Assembly (NCBI GenBank): GCA_022266195.1
Contig: WHVY01000003.1
Span: 11,408,001 to 11,472,000 of the forward strand
Reading direction: 5' to 3'
Origin: Tetranychus cinnabarinus
Taxonomy: Eukaryota; Arthropoda; Arachnida; Trombidiformes; Tetranychidae
DNA: 64,000 nucleotides
Shown here: piece by piece, positions 28,801 through 41,764 of the stretch
Position numbering within the stretch: the stretch's first letter is position 1
How the letters are laid out: each line of letters starts with the position of its first letter
The notes under the pieces: generated by a model
What the model saw: the letters and a program-made list of their open reading frames with translations, nothing else
The model's database searches: none
What the model was told of the DNA's origin: nothing
Position numbers and translations under genes: made by a program

Positions 28801-31800
28801 AAAAAGGTAAACAATGAAAGGTCACCAGATATGGTTTCATGTAAAATGTAAACATTTAAAGGTTAAACTTTGATCAAATAAGATTTGGGTTTAATGAAAA
28901 CCTCATGATATTAAATGCACTGGAAAATACAAAGATTTTCAATTCTTGTGAGACTTTATAATGCATTTTACTTGCACTTTAACTTCAGTCATTACAATCA
29001 ATCCATCTTTATTTCACTCTAAACACTGTTGATCGATATATTAACCATTGGAAACATTAAATTGTTATAACAACATTAAACAAAACAAAACAAACCAAAA
29101 ATATAACCAAACTTGGTCCTTAAGTCTTTTAACGTTACTTAACTCTTAGATTGTCACAGTGAAAACCTCTGTATAAATCCAACAAAATTTGTTCAATTTA
29201 GACAGAAATACTTGTTCAGTTAAATGTTTCAATTCAATTAGCAGATTGACTAAAATGAAATGCTCTATTTTATTTAAAAAAATATCGATCTTTGAAAATC
29301 AAAATACAATTACAATTTAAATCTACTTTGAGCAAATTGAAGAAATACTAAAACTGAAATTTGCTTAACGGTTTTGATCAACTGATGAGCAAATCTTTCA
29401 TTGGAAATGTAGTTTAATGTTAAATTTAGCTGAAGAAAGATTTGAAATGCATTTTTTATCAACGTTTGGTGATGCTTATTGAACAACTTTACATCATTAG
29501 AAGGTTGATTTAATAACTGGGGATCAAATTCATATCGAAATTTTGTGAATCTTCAACTCAAGGCACTTCTAGCTCATGTTTTGCTTAACGTCGGTCAGCT
29601 TTGGATTAGCTGAGAGTTTCCAATCGATAAATTTGGTGAAATTGCTGACCATCAAAGTCAATTCAAATGTTGCCATCTTTTTATTTATTGTGGTTTATTC
29701 ATTCATTTGAACAGCTTTTTTTGCTCAGACTTTTATTATTGCTTGTATTTTCACCGTGAAATCATTATTTTTGGGGGGCTCATCATTGGTATCATTGTGC
29801 TTGTAACATTTTAACTTAATGTTAAAGGTAAATGATGAGGAGAAAATGAGATTTTTTATCTTCTTTGCCCGGATAAATACATCTTTTAGGCTGTCCAATA
29901 ATTGAATTCAAACATTAAGGCTTAACAATTGGCTTCACATTGAACCAGAATTGAGTTGAAGTGATTTCTTTGCTTCCTTAATTTGATTATTATTGAATTG
30001 ACTTTATGTGTTTACTTGTTATGTCTACAAGTTAAATTAGATTTGCTTAAACACTTTCATAATTCAATCAAAAAGATGGTGATATTGGTTGATAACAGAT
30101 GGCACTGCAAACATCTAAACATAAAACCGTTTTTTATTTCATTTTGATCAAGTTTGCAGTTTTTAAAGCAATATTTACTTTTATTTCAATCGCTTTAATT
30201 GCCTTTGTTTCTTAATTGTTATTTCTGTCTCTAACTTGACCTGTTTTTTAAGCGTTTGTTATGATTTGTTATGACATTCGTTTGATCATGTTTGATTGTA
30301 TTTGATTGTATTTGATTGTAAGCCTTTCATGTTCATTGGAAACTCAAAACTCACAGTCAATGTTCAGTGCAAATTAATTGTTTAAACCTTGGTGTTCATA
30401 GACGTGTATTAATATTATAAGATCATGAAAAAGAAGATACTGAACCATCTTTTTAAAATCCAATGTCACTTGAAGTTGGCATGAATTTATTTCTCGGAAA
30501 TTGAAAGTTGAATCAATTTACTTCATCCAAAAAGGATCACAACCTGTACATTTGTACCTTCACAAGACTTTGAAGATTTGAGTTTCTATTATTTATACAT
30601 TTTACATCGACTTGATTGAAAAAATCTTTCAAACACCTGTTTCCATCAGCCATATTCACTGAAAATATTGAATTTTAAGGCAAAGCTAAACTGTTCATAA
30701 GCTTAAATTGACTACAATTGTCTTTTCACCCAAATGATCAGCTTTTCACTTTTAAAATCAATTTGTAAAGTGAAGCAAAAAGGATCAACTTTGAATGTCT
30801 TTATGGCAAGTGTTATAATGTGATTATGGATTAGTTGAACACTAAATCTGATGAAAAATTGTCCAACCTATTGAACTGATGATGGAGACAATCTAATTGT
30901 TTTAGATGACCATCAAGATTTGACTTGAAAATTAATTGTCTCAAAATGGGAAAGTTAAACGTAATTAAAAATGCCTACCGCAATTGACAGTCAGTTAGTG
31001 TTAATAATTGCTCTCATGAGGATGAATAAATTTCAACTCAATTACCATTAAAGCATCATAATGAAATGAATACTTTTTAAGGTCTACTTCAATAGTAATT
31101 CCTATGTTAACCATGTTAGTTAAAAGGCCATTAAAAAAGGTCTCAATAAACATTAACACGTACTCAACGTTGAAACTTTAATCATCTATTATTTAATGGT
31201 TAATCTAACAAATGATGGCTGTTATTATGATGATTTAGTTATTGTTTAAAAACACATAAATAAGTTATTTAAGATGAAATAAAGACAACTTAGGAAGCCC
31301 ATTAAACAGCTTAACTTCAATGCAACTCTAACAGTAAGCTTCTTGCTTAAGAAGTAAAGATTTCCGATGAAAGAGGAACAGAGTTAACATGATAAATCCA
31401 ACTGAATATTGATGAAAGACAAAATTAAAGACTAAATCATTACATGAAACACCTTACAAAGCATTTTCATTTTTGCAAGTTCATCATCTAATGAAAAGTA
31501 TACCTTTCAATCAACATTGAAAAACTGGTTAACAAAAAATCTCTCACAATACTTTTTGATTATAATTTCAACCTTTTAAACTCAAATTCAGATTCTGAAG
31601 AAAGACAAAATCTTAAGGTTAAGCAAGGTTATTCAGACATTTAGAGTTTCATTTTCAGAAAATGAATAAATGTGAAAATCTCAAGACACTTTTTGTCATC
31701 TAATGAAATTCCCATTTCAATTTCAATTCTAATTTTGAATATTTTTAATCTTTCAAATGGCAAACAAAGAAGCCTGAAATTTTGAGAAAACAATTTAATT

Positions 31801-34800
31801 CTTGTGCTTCAAGACATTTGTATCAATTGAATTCACAAATAACGTTTTTCCTTCATTGATGTTTGACTTTCTCTCCATCTTCACCCTTGTTCATCATCTT
31901 ACCTCTCAATATGAAAAAAACCCATTTTGGGTTTAAAGTGAAAAAATCAACTGCGAAGCCCGATCACTGAAAAAAGAGGTTTCCTCTTGTTCATCATCTT
32001 CATCTCATCCTCTTTCCCTTCAACTTTAGGATGAAATTGTGACTTTACCCATTTTTAACCAGGCAAAAGGTTGGTTACAGTCTTGCGCTGAAAATTGGTA
32101 CCAACGATCGATATTAATGCATGGATAACAAATCCCTTTCCTCTTTGTTCATCCTCATCATTCCCTGTTTTCATCCTCTTTTTTTGGCTATCTCACTCCT
32201 TCTTTTGACTCCCAATCAACCTCACAGCTGAAAGAATCTCTCATCTTCTTTTACATCATTTGCCTGTTAAAATACAAAACCCAATTCACTGATATTTTCA
32301 TCCAAAGAAACACTTCACTTTCAAGTTTCATTTGTTTTTACTGTTCATCTTCATTTTTAACACAACCTTTCCTCTCTATTTCATTCCATAATTGTTGTTA
32401 TCATTAACAATGAAATCATAATCATCCTGTAATTGCCAGTTTAATGTTTACAATGATAATTGAGTTCATCTGAAGTATCCTCATGTAAAAATGTTATTGT
32501 TTTGTTCACTGTGTAAAGACTTTTTCACTTCATCAACATTCAGGTCAAACTTCAATTCATCTGGTTCATCATTAAATCTACCCTTAAATTTACCATTAAA
32601 TTTGCCACAAAATTCAACAGATTTACTTTGATTCACACAATGAAACTGAAACTGTTAAATTCATCATTTCAGTTGCATTTGATTGCAGTCAGTCAATCTC
32701 TTTATAAGCACAATCAACGCACAATCAAATCCTTTTTATACCTTCGCCATCAGTTATATTAGTCTTTTCATTTGTTTTTTTATGTGTTCATCCAGAATGA
32801 CATTTCATCAAAACTCATAACGATGACCAACGAATCATGTTAACTCTCGTTTTTTTAGCAGTTTATTTGTATTCATTTGTGCGTCTTCAACCTTTATCGA
32901 TGCAAAAATACGAGGAAATCAATAATAGTAATGATTATAATCAAAGTGTCCAATGAATGGAAACAAATGTATAAATGAATTACAATCGATGAACTGATCA
33001 ACACAATAAGCAAAACATAGAAACGTCTTTCATTCATCAATCATCAATTCTTGAAATTATTGTTGTTCCCATGTTTTATTCAATTATAATCAATATCAAG
33101 TAGCAAGTTGAAATAGAGAGCAACATTTATCATGTTTACTTATGGATTGGCTCAGGTTGAAAGTCAAAGTAAGCAAATTGAATGTTAATTATTCAATCAA
33201 CGTTATCGTCAAATCTCGGATTATTCAGTTGAAACAAACAATATTCAAATTTTGTCGACATCTTTTTGCTTTATATTTTTGTATCATTTTTGTTTTCCTT
33301 TCATTGTTCAATTGTGATTGGAATCAGGCAAGGATGAGAACAATTTGTTACCATTTTGTACATTCATCTTGATTAATCACTGTTTCATGTATTATTTAAT
33401 AAATTGATCCTGACTCGACTTTCATTGAATATAAAGCAACCATTGATTTTCACCATTCAATGAAGATTACAACGATTCAGTGGGTTTGATCAATTTATAT
33501 GAAATTGTTGAGAAGCGTAATTATAGTTGAAATTGTATCAATAAAAATGGTACAGAAAAAGTGTAAACTTGACATTTCCAGGGTTTCATTCAGATTTGTA
33601 TTACAAAATTATTTTAAATGTTGAAATCAATCTCTCAAATTGCCCTTTCATTGATAAATGAAATAGACAATTTGATTAATTATTCAACTCTCCATTTGTA
33701 CAATATATCATGAGTGATTCTTAGGCCATTCAAATGTTGCCTTTCATCTCAATCATTGTACAATTGGTAATTGTGTTTGTGTTTTTCATCTGATGATCAC
33801 TTCAAGGACTTGATTTATCATTAATTTCAATTAATTGATTGGTTCTCTTTGCTTATTTCTAGGTGATCACAATTCAACCACGGAAGATGAAGGAACAGAC
33901 AATCCCAATAAATGCTCAAATCGAGCTCAAAAATGGAGCCGAGGAATAATATTAACGTTAATCATATCATTCTCATGGGTTGGAGCCTTCCATCTATTTA
34001 GGTTTTGCTATGAGAAGGGTCAAATTAACACCCACCTAATCCATAATTATAACACTAATAATTTAAATAACAATAACCACGATAACGCTGTTTATTATCA
34101 TCATTTCAATGATACTGCAACAACCATTCCTTCCAATGAAAGTGAGGTAAATATGCATTCCCTTTGTATCCATTTTTTCCAATTATTAGGTGTCTTCTTT
34201 CAATTGTATCTTGAAATTGGCAGACTTGTTCCATATCCATTGACAAATTAATCTGTGTCCCGATAGAATCAATCCAAATTGTGTTTACTTTGAGAATGAA
34301 CCTGAAATAAAAAAGGATAATGCATTAGAATTGGGTTTTTGTTTTTAGTTGTAGGCTCATTTCGTCTGGTTTCAACTATATTTGATTAATATGAGGGTTT
34401 AAAAAATGATTCTAAGCACTTCTGTTTGGATTAAGTGTTAATCCTAGTGAAACAGACTAAGGATTGGATGGAGACTAATGGTTAGACAAAAGGGTTGATG
34501 ATTAAAAGCAAAATATTGAGCTTTTAGGCTCACTCTGCCTTTAATCATTGGCTATTGATTTATCATCGATTCTGAATTCAGACGAGAGAATAAAATCGAT
34601 ATTTCAGGTTTACAGATTTTGATGATCTTTTTTCCTTCTTTTCCAGTGAAAAAACCACTTTTCTCCTTGCCTCTGATAAAAGGGAAAAGCAATGTTATTG
34701 ACAGCAGTTGTATTAATAAAAGTTATTTATAACGAGATGCTTTTATAAATAACCATAATGGCCAGCATAAAGATAATTTTTTAACATTACATTACAATGA

Positions 34801-37800
34801 TTATGATGAATGGGTTATTAGTATATTATTGGAGCTTAGGATAACATAAGAAGCATAACATTGATTGAACGTTTTAACACGAGAACAAGTAGTTTGTTAG
34901 ATGAGTTGCTCTCCAATTTATTCCAATTATTTCCATTGACCATTTGTTTGTTCAACTTTGCAATCCTTTTCTCACAAGTTTATTCACTGAAGCATGATAG
35001 AAAAATAGGTTGATATTAAATTTCGAAACTTAGGATTCACGAAAATTTAGAAACACATTTCAATATTCAATAAATGACTTGCAATGATTAAATTTAAGAA
35101 ATCAAGCTTTGAAAAGAAAACAATTCTTAGCTCCATCTTGTGGATTCAGTTGACCAACTCTTTAATTAAACCGCTTTTTGCATTAAAATGATTGTTTAGT
35201 CAAGACAATGGATCCGATATTAGATATCAATGACATTGATCTTAAATTGTATCTTAAAGACGCCATATTAACCGGTTTTTTTATTTTCATTTCATTCCCT
35301 GATTATTCAAATGATATACTAATTTATTTTTGTGTTTATTGAAATTTGTTATTAGTTAAAACCATCGTCAAAATATGGTGATGCTACATTTGATGCTCCA
35401 TTCTTCATGGCCTGGTATGCTTCCTTATGGAACGTCCTTTTCCTGCCAATATTTGCATCATTCAAAGTTTGCTGCTTCAATAAGGATAAAACATCAACCA
35501 AAAAGATGATTGTGTATGTATTTTAACATTTTATACTTATTGTTCATTTATAAATTTGATGCTCTAATCCCTGCTGATTAACCTTTATTTTTCTCTATTA
35601 TTTTTTCCTATTATCATTGTCTCTTTGGCTGGTGTTAACATTATCAGTGAAAGCATTCAACAGTTCATGGAAAGAGGCTTTTCGTTATTACAATTTTTCA
35701 CTCGATGTGGCTTATTCTGTATTTTATGGATTCTATCCAATTATCTTCTCATCTATACCATTCGAAAGCTTGATACTACGGTTGTTATAGCTCTTTTTGC
35801 TTGTTCCGTTTCCTTTGTATACTTACTTTCCTGGGTTGTTTTACACCAGCAATTTGTTGGAATCAGAGTAAGTAATTTTTTTAATGGCTGCATTTTCACT
35901 GTTGGGACACAGGTTGGCTATTATGAAAACCTCATCATCATCAGGTTCTAGGGATTTAATCAGCTTTTATCCTTTATATTCTTAATATCAGGTCTTACCT
36001 TTCTGCAACTATTGCAACATACATTTTCTTGCAACCAAAATCAATAATCCAAAAGTTCATAGTCTGGACTTATATTCAACTCGAGTTATTTTCAGTTCCT
36101 TTAATATACATGAAGTTTATCTGATTCTAGTTGACTTAATTTACCTTCATGTATTTTGATGGTTACTGGAAAAAGTAGAACCCGATTACTATACTAGTAT
36201 CGTGTTTGAGGTTAGTTAGTTAATGAAGAAAAATTTTCATATCAAGTTCAAAATTAATCTGTTGGTTAACAACTCGTGAGTTATTACCCAAAAATTGTAT
36301 CACTCTTGAAATATAATTCAGGGTTTTGTTTCTCCTCTCTTAATAATTATTGCCTTCAGCTGGATAAAAAATTACTGTATAATTGAGTTGGTTTTTTATG
36401 AAACAGAAATGAAATATTTGAAATTTTAATTACTCTGATATTTCAAATTCATCTTAACCATAACTGAGCATTTGGAGTGAAATTATTATTTTTTGTATAT
36501 CATGCTTCTTAGGTTTAACTATAAGCATAGATCGAGTCTACATATTATTTTGTTAAGATTTGTTATTTAATAAGAAACTGTTTTGTATTTGAAATGAATC
36601 GTATTTGAGATGTAAGCTTAGTAATGATATCAAAAATTATTAGGAAAATGAGAAACTTTCATCTTAAAAATATCATAAGATGTTAACTATTTAAATTGAA
36701 TGAAACCAGACTTAATGTAATCAGTATTGTTTTTCTGCAATCTAGACGTTACTATAATAATAAATGATGAGGAATTTGTGTATTAGAATTATGATAATCA
36801 TATTAGTATTATGAGCAGTATTGAAATAACTTACTTAAGTGTACTTTAGTATTTATGGCCAATTGTTACCATTCAATGTAATGCAAGAAACATAGAGACA
36901 CCAAATCAAGAATAACCTTCTCAATTAATTAATTAATACCCATTTCCTTTGATTATCCTTTATAGATTGTTGGACTGATACTTTGTAACACAGGAACTGC
37001 GCTTTTGGCCTACATGGATGGTGTAAATAGGACGACTCTTTCAAATGTTTTGATCGCAATGATTGCCTGTTGTGCTGCAGCTATTTATAAGGTAACAATA
37101 TCGACAAAATAACCTTAAATGTAGCTTTAAGATACTATTTTGATTGTTATTTTGAAAAAAATCATTAATATTTTTCACAAAGTTAATAGACTTCAGTCTT
37201 GTTCGAAAAAAATTAGATCATTAATCAATTGTTTAGGCTTTAAAGAGCTAATTTTTAATCTATCTCTATGGAGCAAATTTATATAAAAAAAGTAGTCTTA
37301 CAATTTAGAAAACAAAGGCTTTGATGAACAACCTGTTTGTTAATTGTTTGGTTAAAAATATCATTTTTCTCTCTCGATTTACAGGTATTTTATAAGCGAA
37401 CCTTAGGATACACAACATTCGCTCAAACCTCATTATTTTTCACTTTGGTTGGTTTTATGAATGCCTTTCTCATCTGGCCCATGGTTTTGTTACTTTACTT
37501 CACCGGAGCGGAAACACTCTCATGGACTCATATTCCTTGGCTTCCGCTTTCAGGTGCTGCAGCCTTAAGTTTAAATGCTAATATTTTGGGAAGCTTCGGT
37601 TTATGTTGGACTTATGAAATATTTTTAACCCTTGGACTTTTATTTGCTATCCCTTTCTCAGCTGGTGAGTATTATCATGTAGTGATCTCAATCTCACCTT
37701 TTTGATTGAAACCTTTTTTCCTCTTTGTATCTTCCATTGCCTTGAATTTGATTTATCTAATCGAAGTACTATTGTTTGGAATGTTCATCTAATCAGAAGG

Positions 37801-38508
37801 GAATTGCTTGATTTTTCACGAAAATCTAATCAAGCTAATTGTTTCCAGTTAGTAAACTCATCTCATCCTGATTCATAGAAAGCAAAAATCTGATCAATTA
37901 AATAGACTAGCCGAAATTGTTTTAATTATTTAAAGTAACAAAACCTAACCGTGTATGTACTCTGAAAGATAATTTGCAAGTTCTCGCTCAAACTGTAAAC
38001 ATTTTTTCTGATTTATGATCAAATTGATTTTTTTAGCACCCAAGGCAATCAATAATTCCCAGGCTTACGTCTAATATCTAGAAAGTTTATCAACATTAGG
38101 TTAAATTTAAAGGAAACTAATGATTTATTGCTAACGATATTATTCATTATTCAAAGGGCATTTTTCTTCCACAATCACATCCTATTAAACTCAAATAAAT
38201 GCTTAAATACCAGATTCTCATTAAAATCTAACCTTACTATCTTTTTGTTCGAATTTTCAGTGATCGATGCAACTATCTACAAAGTTAGCTTCATAGAAAT
38301 GAAACTTGGTGGAATATTGTTGATCATGTTTGGATTTGTAATTGTTTTATTGCCTGATAATTGGAACCAATATTTAGCCAACATACTGCGATCTCGATTA
38401 GCTAAATGGAAAAGAAATGAACAGCTTAAAAAAAACGGATCAAGGGTCCAGGATACCTCGACGGCTCAACTATCAAGATTGAGAACACCAAGTGGAAGAG
38501 TCAAATGA
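13873..38508 (+). CDS. SLC35F3/F4-like membrane carrier (drug/metabolite transporter fold)
   Basis: Seven coding exons: 13873-14314, 33863-34146, 35356-35513, 35648-35867, 36966-37091, 37385-37664 and 38261-38508 (TGA 38506-38508). All have GT-AG introns with agreeing phases (1,0,2,0,0,1), giving 585 residues. The membrane exons align motif by motif with vertebrate SLC35F3/F4: F-D-A-P-F-F-x-x-W, the N-Y-L...I-R-K-L-D-T-T segment, S-W-V-V-L-x-x-x-F-V-G-I-R, a Y-x-D-G-V segment, A-I-Y-K-V, and a final helix ending L-L-P-D-N-W. SLC35F3 has been linked to thiamine transport, but the substrate here is inferred at best. Exon 1 encodes about 147 Ser/Gly/Pro-rich, probably cytosolic residues; its link to the rest rests on phase and orientation across a 19.5 kb intron. 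An Asn/His-rich loop follows the first membrane helix. A second first-coding exon at 27233-27368 is listed separately. Confidence 0.85.
14315..27232 (+). other. Large intron of the SLC35F-like gene, first part
   Basis: AT-rich intronic DNA starting with a strong donor (GTAAGT at 14315). No homology-supported exon, RNA gene or long repeat was recognised. Scattered open frames of 60-85 codons have no domain signature and appear to be chance. The stretch around 24.8-25.9 kb is less monotonous in composition and might hold regulatory DNA or an old insertion, but nothing specific is identified. Confidence 0.5.
27233..27368 (+). CDS. Candidate alternative first coding exon of the SLC35F-like gene
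   Basis: An ATG at 27233, preceded by an in-frame stop (TGA 27197), opens a 45-codon frame. It ends at a GT donor (27369, GTAAAA) in phase 1, exactly the phase the membrane-domain exon at 33863 accepts. The translation begins M-E-S-P-K-T-V-I-L-E-L and includes L-K-R-M-P-S-Q-E-L-R-Y-V-L-V-D-E-A. It is not low complexity, and its codons are GC-richer than the flanks. Joined to exon 33863 it would give a 483-residue carrier with a short N terminus. Phase, orientation and composition are seen; use as an alternative promoter/start exon is inference. It could also be a chance open frame. Confidence 0.5.
27369..33862 (+). other. Large intron of the SLC35F-like gene, second part
   Basis: AT-rich intronic sequence ending in the acceptor TTTCTAG before 33863. 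Apart from a short tandem 10-mer at 30.29 kb nothing distinct was recognised. Pyrimidine-rich and TCATC-rich stretches occur near 32 kb. Confidence 0.5.
30291..30320. repeat. Perfect tandem triplet of a 10-bp unit
   Basis: TTTGATTGTA occurs three times in a row without mismatch, inside the large intron. It lies on a background already rich in TTTGAT words, so slippage of a local motif is the simple explanation. Confidence 0.9.
34147..35355 (+). other. Intron of the SLC35F-like gene
   Basis: A 1.2 kb intron with donor GTAAAT and acceptor TATTAG. No exon, RNA gene or repeat was recognised. The 1.1 kb intron 35868-36965 and the 596-base intron 37665-38260 of the same gene are likewise featureless. 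Confidence 0.7.
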
Positions 38509-39736
38509 TGATTAAACCAAATTATGGTATTAATTCAAATAGCAATGCAAGAATGTCTTCATCAACATCAGCATCTTCAACGATTAAAACTTGATTGAAA
38601 TATACAAATCAACTGATGTTAAAGATGAGGCGAAGCCCGATGGGTTGCCCTGTGACCCAAAATGTTGTCCTGATCAAAACAAAAATATAATCGCATCAAA
38701 CACACTTTAAACACCAAACTAAATAACCAATGACAATTTCAAAGATAATTTTGTCTATCTTTTTTCTTGTTATTTATAAAAGATCATTATTTTATTGTTA
38801 TTGCTAACTGTTAACTCTTTTTATGATTTTATTTCTTTTGTTGTAATAAGTTCCATGTAATGATTATGATACTATCAACATGCAATGTTAGGGCAATCTA
38901 ACGAGGATAAGAATTGTAAATATGCCTAAAATATTTCTTGCTACTCTCATTTGCTTTCTCTAAACAAACATTATGGCAATCAATTTAATTTAATTACAAT
39001 TTCTTCTTGTTCCCATTCAATTGAAAAATATTTCCTTTTCTGGGAAATATTTTACTCAAAATGTAAGCAACGAAAAATCAAAGTATACTTACTTTAATTT
39101 TTGCTAGTAGTTAATCAAAACTGCTCACATTAAATGCTCTTATTCTGTGATTAAAATTTAATTGTTATTTAAAAGAATAAATATTTTTTTCGAAAAGATT
39201 AAATAAATCTCGGCTTAGCGTTGCTATGTGAATAAAGTCATGATCAAGAGTGAAATGAAGCTCTCGTTTTATGGACTAAGGCTTCTAAATCAGCACATTA
39301 GTATGATAAAATGTTATGAAGATACTGAAGTAAAGCATGAAACATTGATATTCAATTAAGTGCAAATGGATTGTGATTAAAAATGATACTTGCAAATAAA
39401 GCAGAACAAATGATTCAATATTACGTCTGATCTTTTATTTGATCTAGTTTAACCCTTTAGAGGCATATTCAAGGGGAAAATTGTCATTTTTTAAACAAAT
39501 TTATTAGGAACAATCATTAGCAAAAGTTAACAAGATTTATAAAAAATTAAATCAAAAATAACGATTTGGATTGGTGATACTAATCAACGAACAACTTTGA
39601 TGAACAAAGCATTCCGCAATCAGTATTAATAGCTAAATTCAGAACCCCACGGAGAATCAAAACATTTTTGCTGTGTAGCTATCTGTTTATCATGTAGTAT
39701 AATATCTAAACAATTATTGTGAAGTGTATTTTAATC
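38509..39736. other. Convergent 3' region between the SLC35F-like gene and DHDH-like gene
   Basis: AT-rich DNA that must hold the 3' UTRs of two converging genes. Several AATAAA hexamers lie in it (for example near 39175 and 39200 on the + strand), but none can be assigned with confidence. No open frame with a recognisable product. Confidence 0.55.
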
Positions 39737-40920
39737 TTAAAAATGAACTCCAACCTGTCTGAATATTTCATCAGTAATTTCCCGGATTGTTAATGTATCA
39801 TCAAGCGGCAGGATTGGGCTTTCAGTTAAACCTTTGACTAAACAATCTCGTACATGTGCAGCTTCGTAACACAAAAATCCACTATTAACAAAGTTACACT
39901 CATCGACGACTTTAGGAGGTTCAAACTCAAGAACTTCTTCTTTAGAGAGATTTTCTCCTGTTAACAAAACAATTTTTGTTGGACACCAGAAAGGAGCAGG
40001 AATCCTGATAGCACCTTTGGTACAAACAATATGAGCTTCGTTAAGCATCTGTCCTCGTAAGGTATTAGACATCATTGCAACTTGACCATTAGAATATTTA
40101 AAAGCGACAGAGACTGATTCATCAACACCTAAATAGATTAAAGTTGAAGATTAAGGTAAAAAAATGTTACAGAATCAAACCAGATTTTACTTGATGTAAT
40201 TAATAAATTAAATTTTACTAATTAAAACTTACCATCTTCATTGAGATGCCCAGTTGCCAAAATTTGTTCCGGTTTTTTATTACCGACTGCTACTTGGATT
40301 ACGTTTATCGTATAAACTCCTAGGTCAAGAAGAGTTCCACCTCCGGCAGATTTCTTAACCAGTCGCTCAACGTTGGTCAAATCGTAACCGAAAGTTGCAT
40401 TGACAGAAACAACATCGCCGAGAGCTTTAGTTTTGATTTTATCCATTAGGAGAGTAAAAACTGGATTGAAACGTGACCAAATTGCCTCCATTAAGAACAA
40501 TTTTTTGGATCGAGCCAGATTGATTAACTCTCGTGCTTCTTTGCTGGTCGCAGTAAACGATTTTTCCACTAGAACATGTTTACCAGCTTCCAACATCATT
40601 TTAGTAGTGCTATAATGATGAGTCACAAGAGTCCCAATGTACACAACTTCAACATTAGGATCATTTGCTAGCTCTTGATAAGAGCCATAAGCTCGAGGAA
40701 TTTTATGATTGGCAGCAAATTTCAAGGCATCACCAATATTCCGAGCAGCTACAGCGACGGCCTGAAATAAAAGAGAAAATTCAAAGAGTATTAAAATTAG
40801 ACATCTAAGCGATGGTATAATAAGACTTACCTGATGTTCTGCGGGATCTAAACTTCGAAGACAAGTAGTGAAATCATGAGAGATTTTACCAGCACTGAGA
40901 ATTCCCCATTTAGTTGCCAT
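39737..40920 (-). CDS. DHDH: Trans-1,2-dihydrobenzene-1,2-diol dehydrogenase-like NADP oxidoreductase
   Basis: Three minus-strand exons: 40920-40831 (ATG), 40761-40233 and 40128-39737 (TAA), phases 0 and 1, giving 336 residues; human DHDH is 334. The family (GFO/IDH/MocA) oxidises trans-dihydrodiols of aromatics and also acts on D-xylose, using NADP in the cytosol. The N terminus W-G-I-L-S-A-G-K-I-S is the dinucleotide-binding turn, followed by A-V-A-V-A-A-R and the helix R-A-Y-G-S-Y-x-E-L-A. V-E-K-S at about residue 98 contains the family's conserved Lys; next come F-L-M-E-A-I-W-x-R-F, G-G-T-L-L-D-L-G-V-Y, and a C-terminal S-Y/C-Y-E-A-x-H-V block. A probable 5' UTR intron runs from donor GTAAGT (41373) to acceptor CAG (40943-40941), so transcription likely starts near 41.4 kb, close to NOL11. 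Converges on the carrier gene. Confidence 0.94.
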
Positions 40921-41764
40921 ATTGATTTGATTTGATGAATCTGTTAAGTTACTTAAAAGTAGAATGAGAATTAAATGAAGCTAAAAGTAAATTATCGTGC
41001 TAATTATAGAGATTTTTCGAGGTGTGCAATCTCGAAGCAACACTCAGGGTGAGTCTAGAAAGCTTGTACAACAATAATAGATAAAAATTGAGCGATAATT
41101 AGTCAGCAATGTCAAGAGGATTAGAAAATTCCCACCCAAGGAATGATAATAGAAAAAATTAAAGCCCAAATCAGAATAGCATTCCGATCGATCAGTTAAG
41201 CAATTTAACTTATATTGAAAAACTGCCAATGAAAAGTATTTCAATAAACAATGAGTGATTTAAATTTGAATAAGATTATCTAATTCTAGAAATTAAGATA
41301 AAACGTTTCATTTTTCATAATCAATCTGTTGCTATAAAAGTCAGGTGCGATAGATTCAAATCAGTTGACTTACCTTGAACAATACTGACTTGTGGGTCGA
41401 AACTAACTTAGAGATTTTTTAAAAAAAAAATAACACAGCCGGCAAGGAAATATTTTAAAAATCATTCATTCTTGACGATGCAATAAAATTAATTAAACTT
41501 TAATTAAAAATTAGCGAGAAATTTGTTTGTATGAAAACAAATTTTCTTCCGTTAACAACGATTCAATATATCGATATGATTTCCATAGTAACCCCAAATC
41601 ACATGTTCACATATCACGTTTTTGATTCAGTTTGCAAGAAGTTTCATGTTCAATGAGTTTGTTCAAAATTCAGTTTAAGTAAAAATTATTTAAATTTATT
41701 ATTATTAATTGTGGAACTAATTTTTTGTTAATTGTGTTAAACATTATTTATTGTCACTTCCTCC
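40921..41764. other. Bidirectional 5' region of DHDH-like gene and NOL11
   Basis: Most of 40944-41373 reads as a 5' UTR intron of the minus-strand DHDH-like gene (rc of ACTTAC at 41368-41373 is a GTAAGT donor). The remaining ~390 bases to the NOL11 ATG would be a shared promoter. A CTTCCGTTAAC near 41546 is a weak reverse-strand relative of the ribosomal-gene motif described in the findings. Confidence 0.5.
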
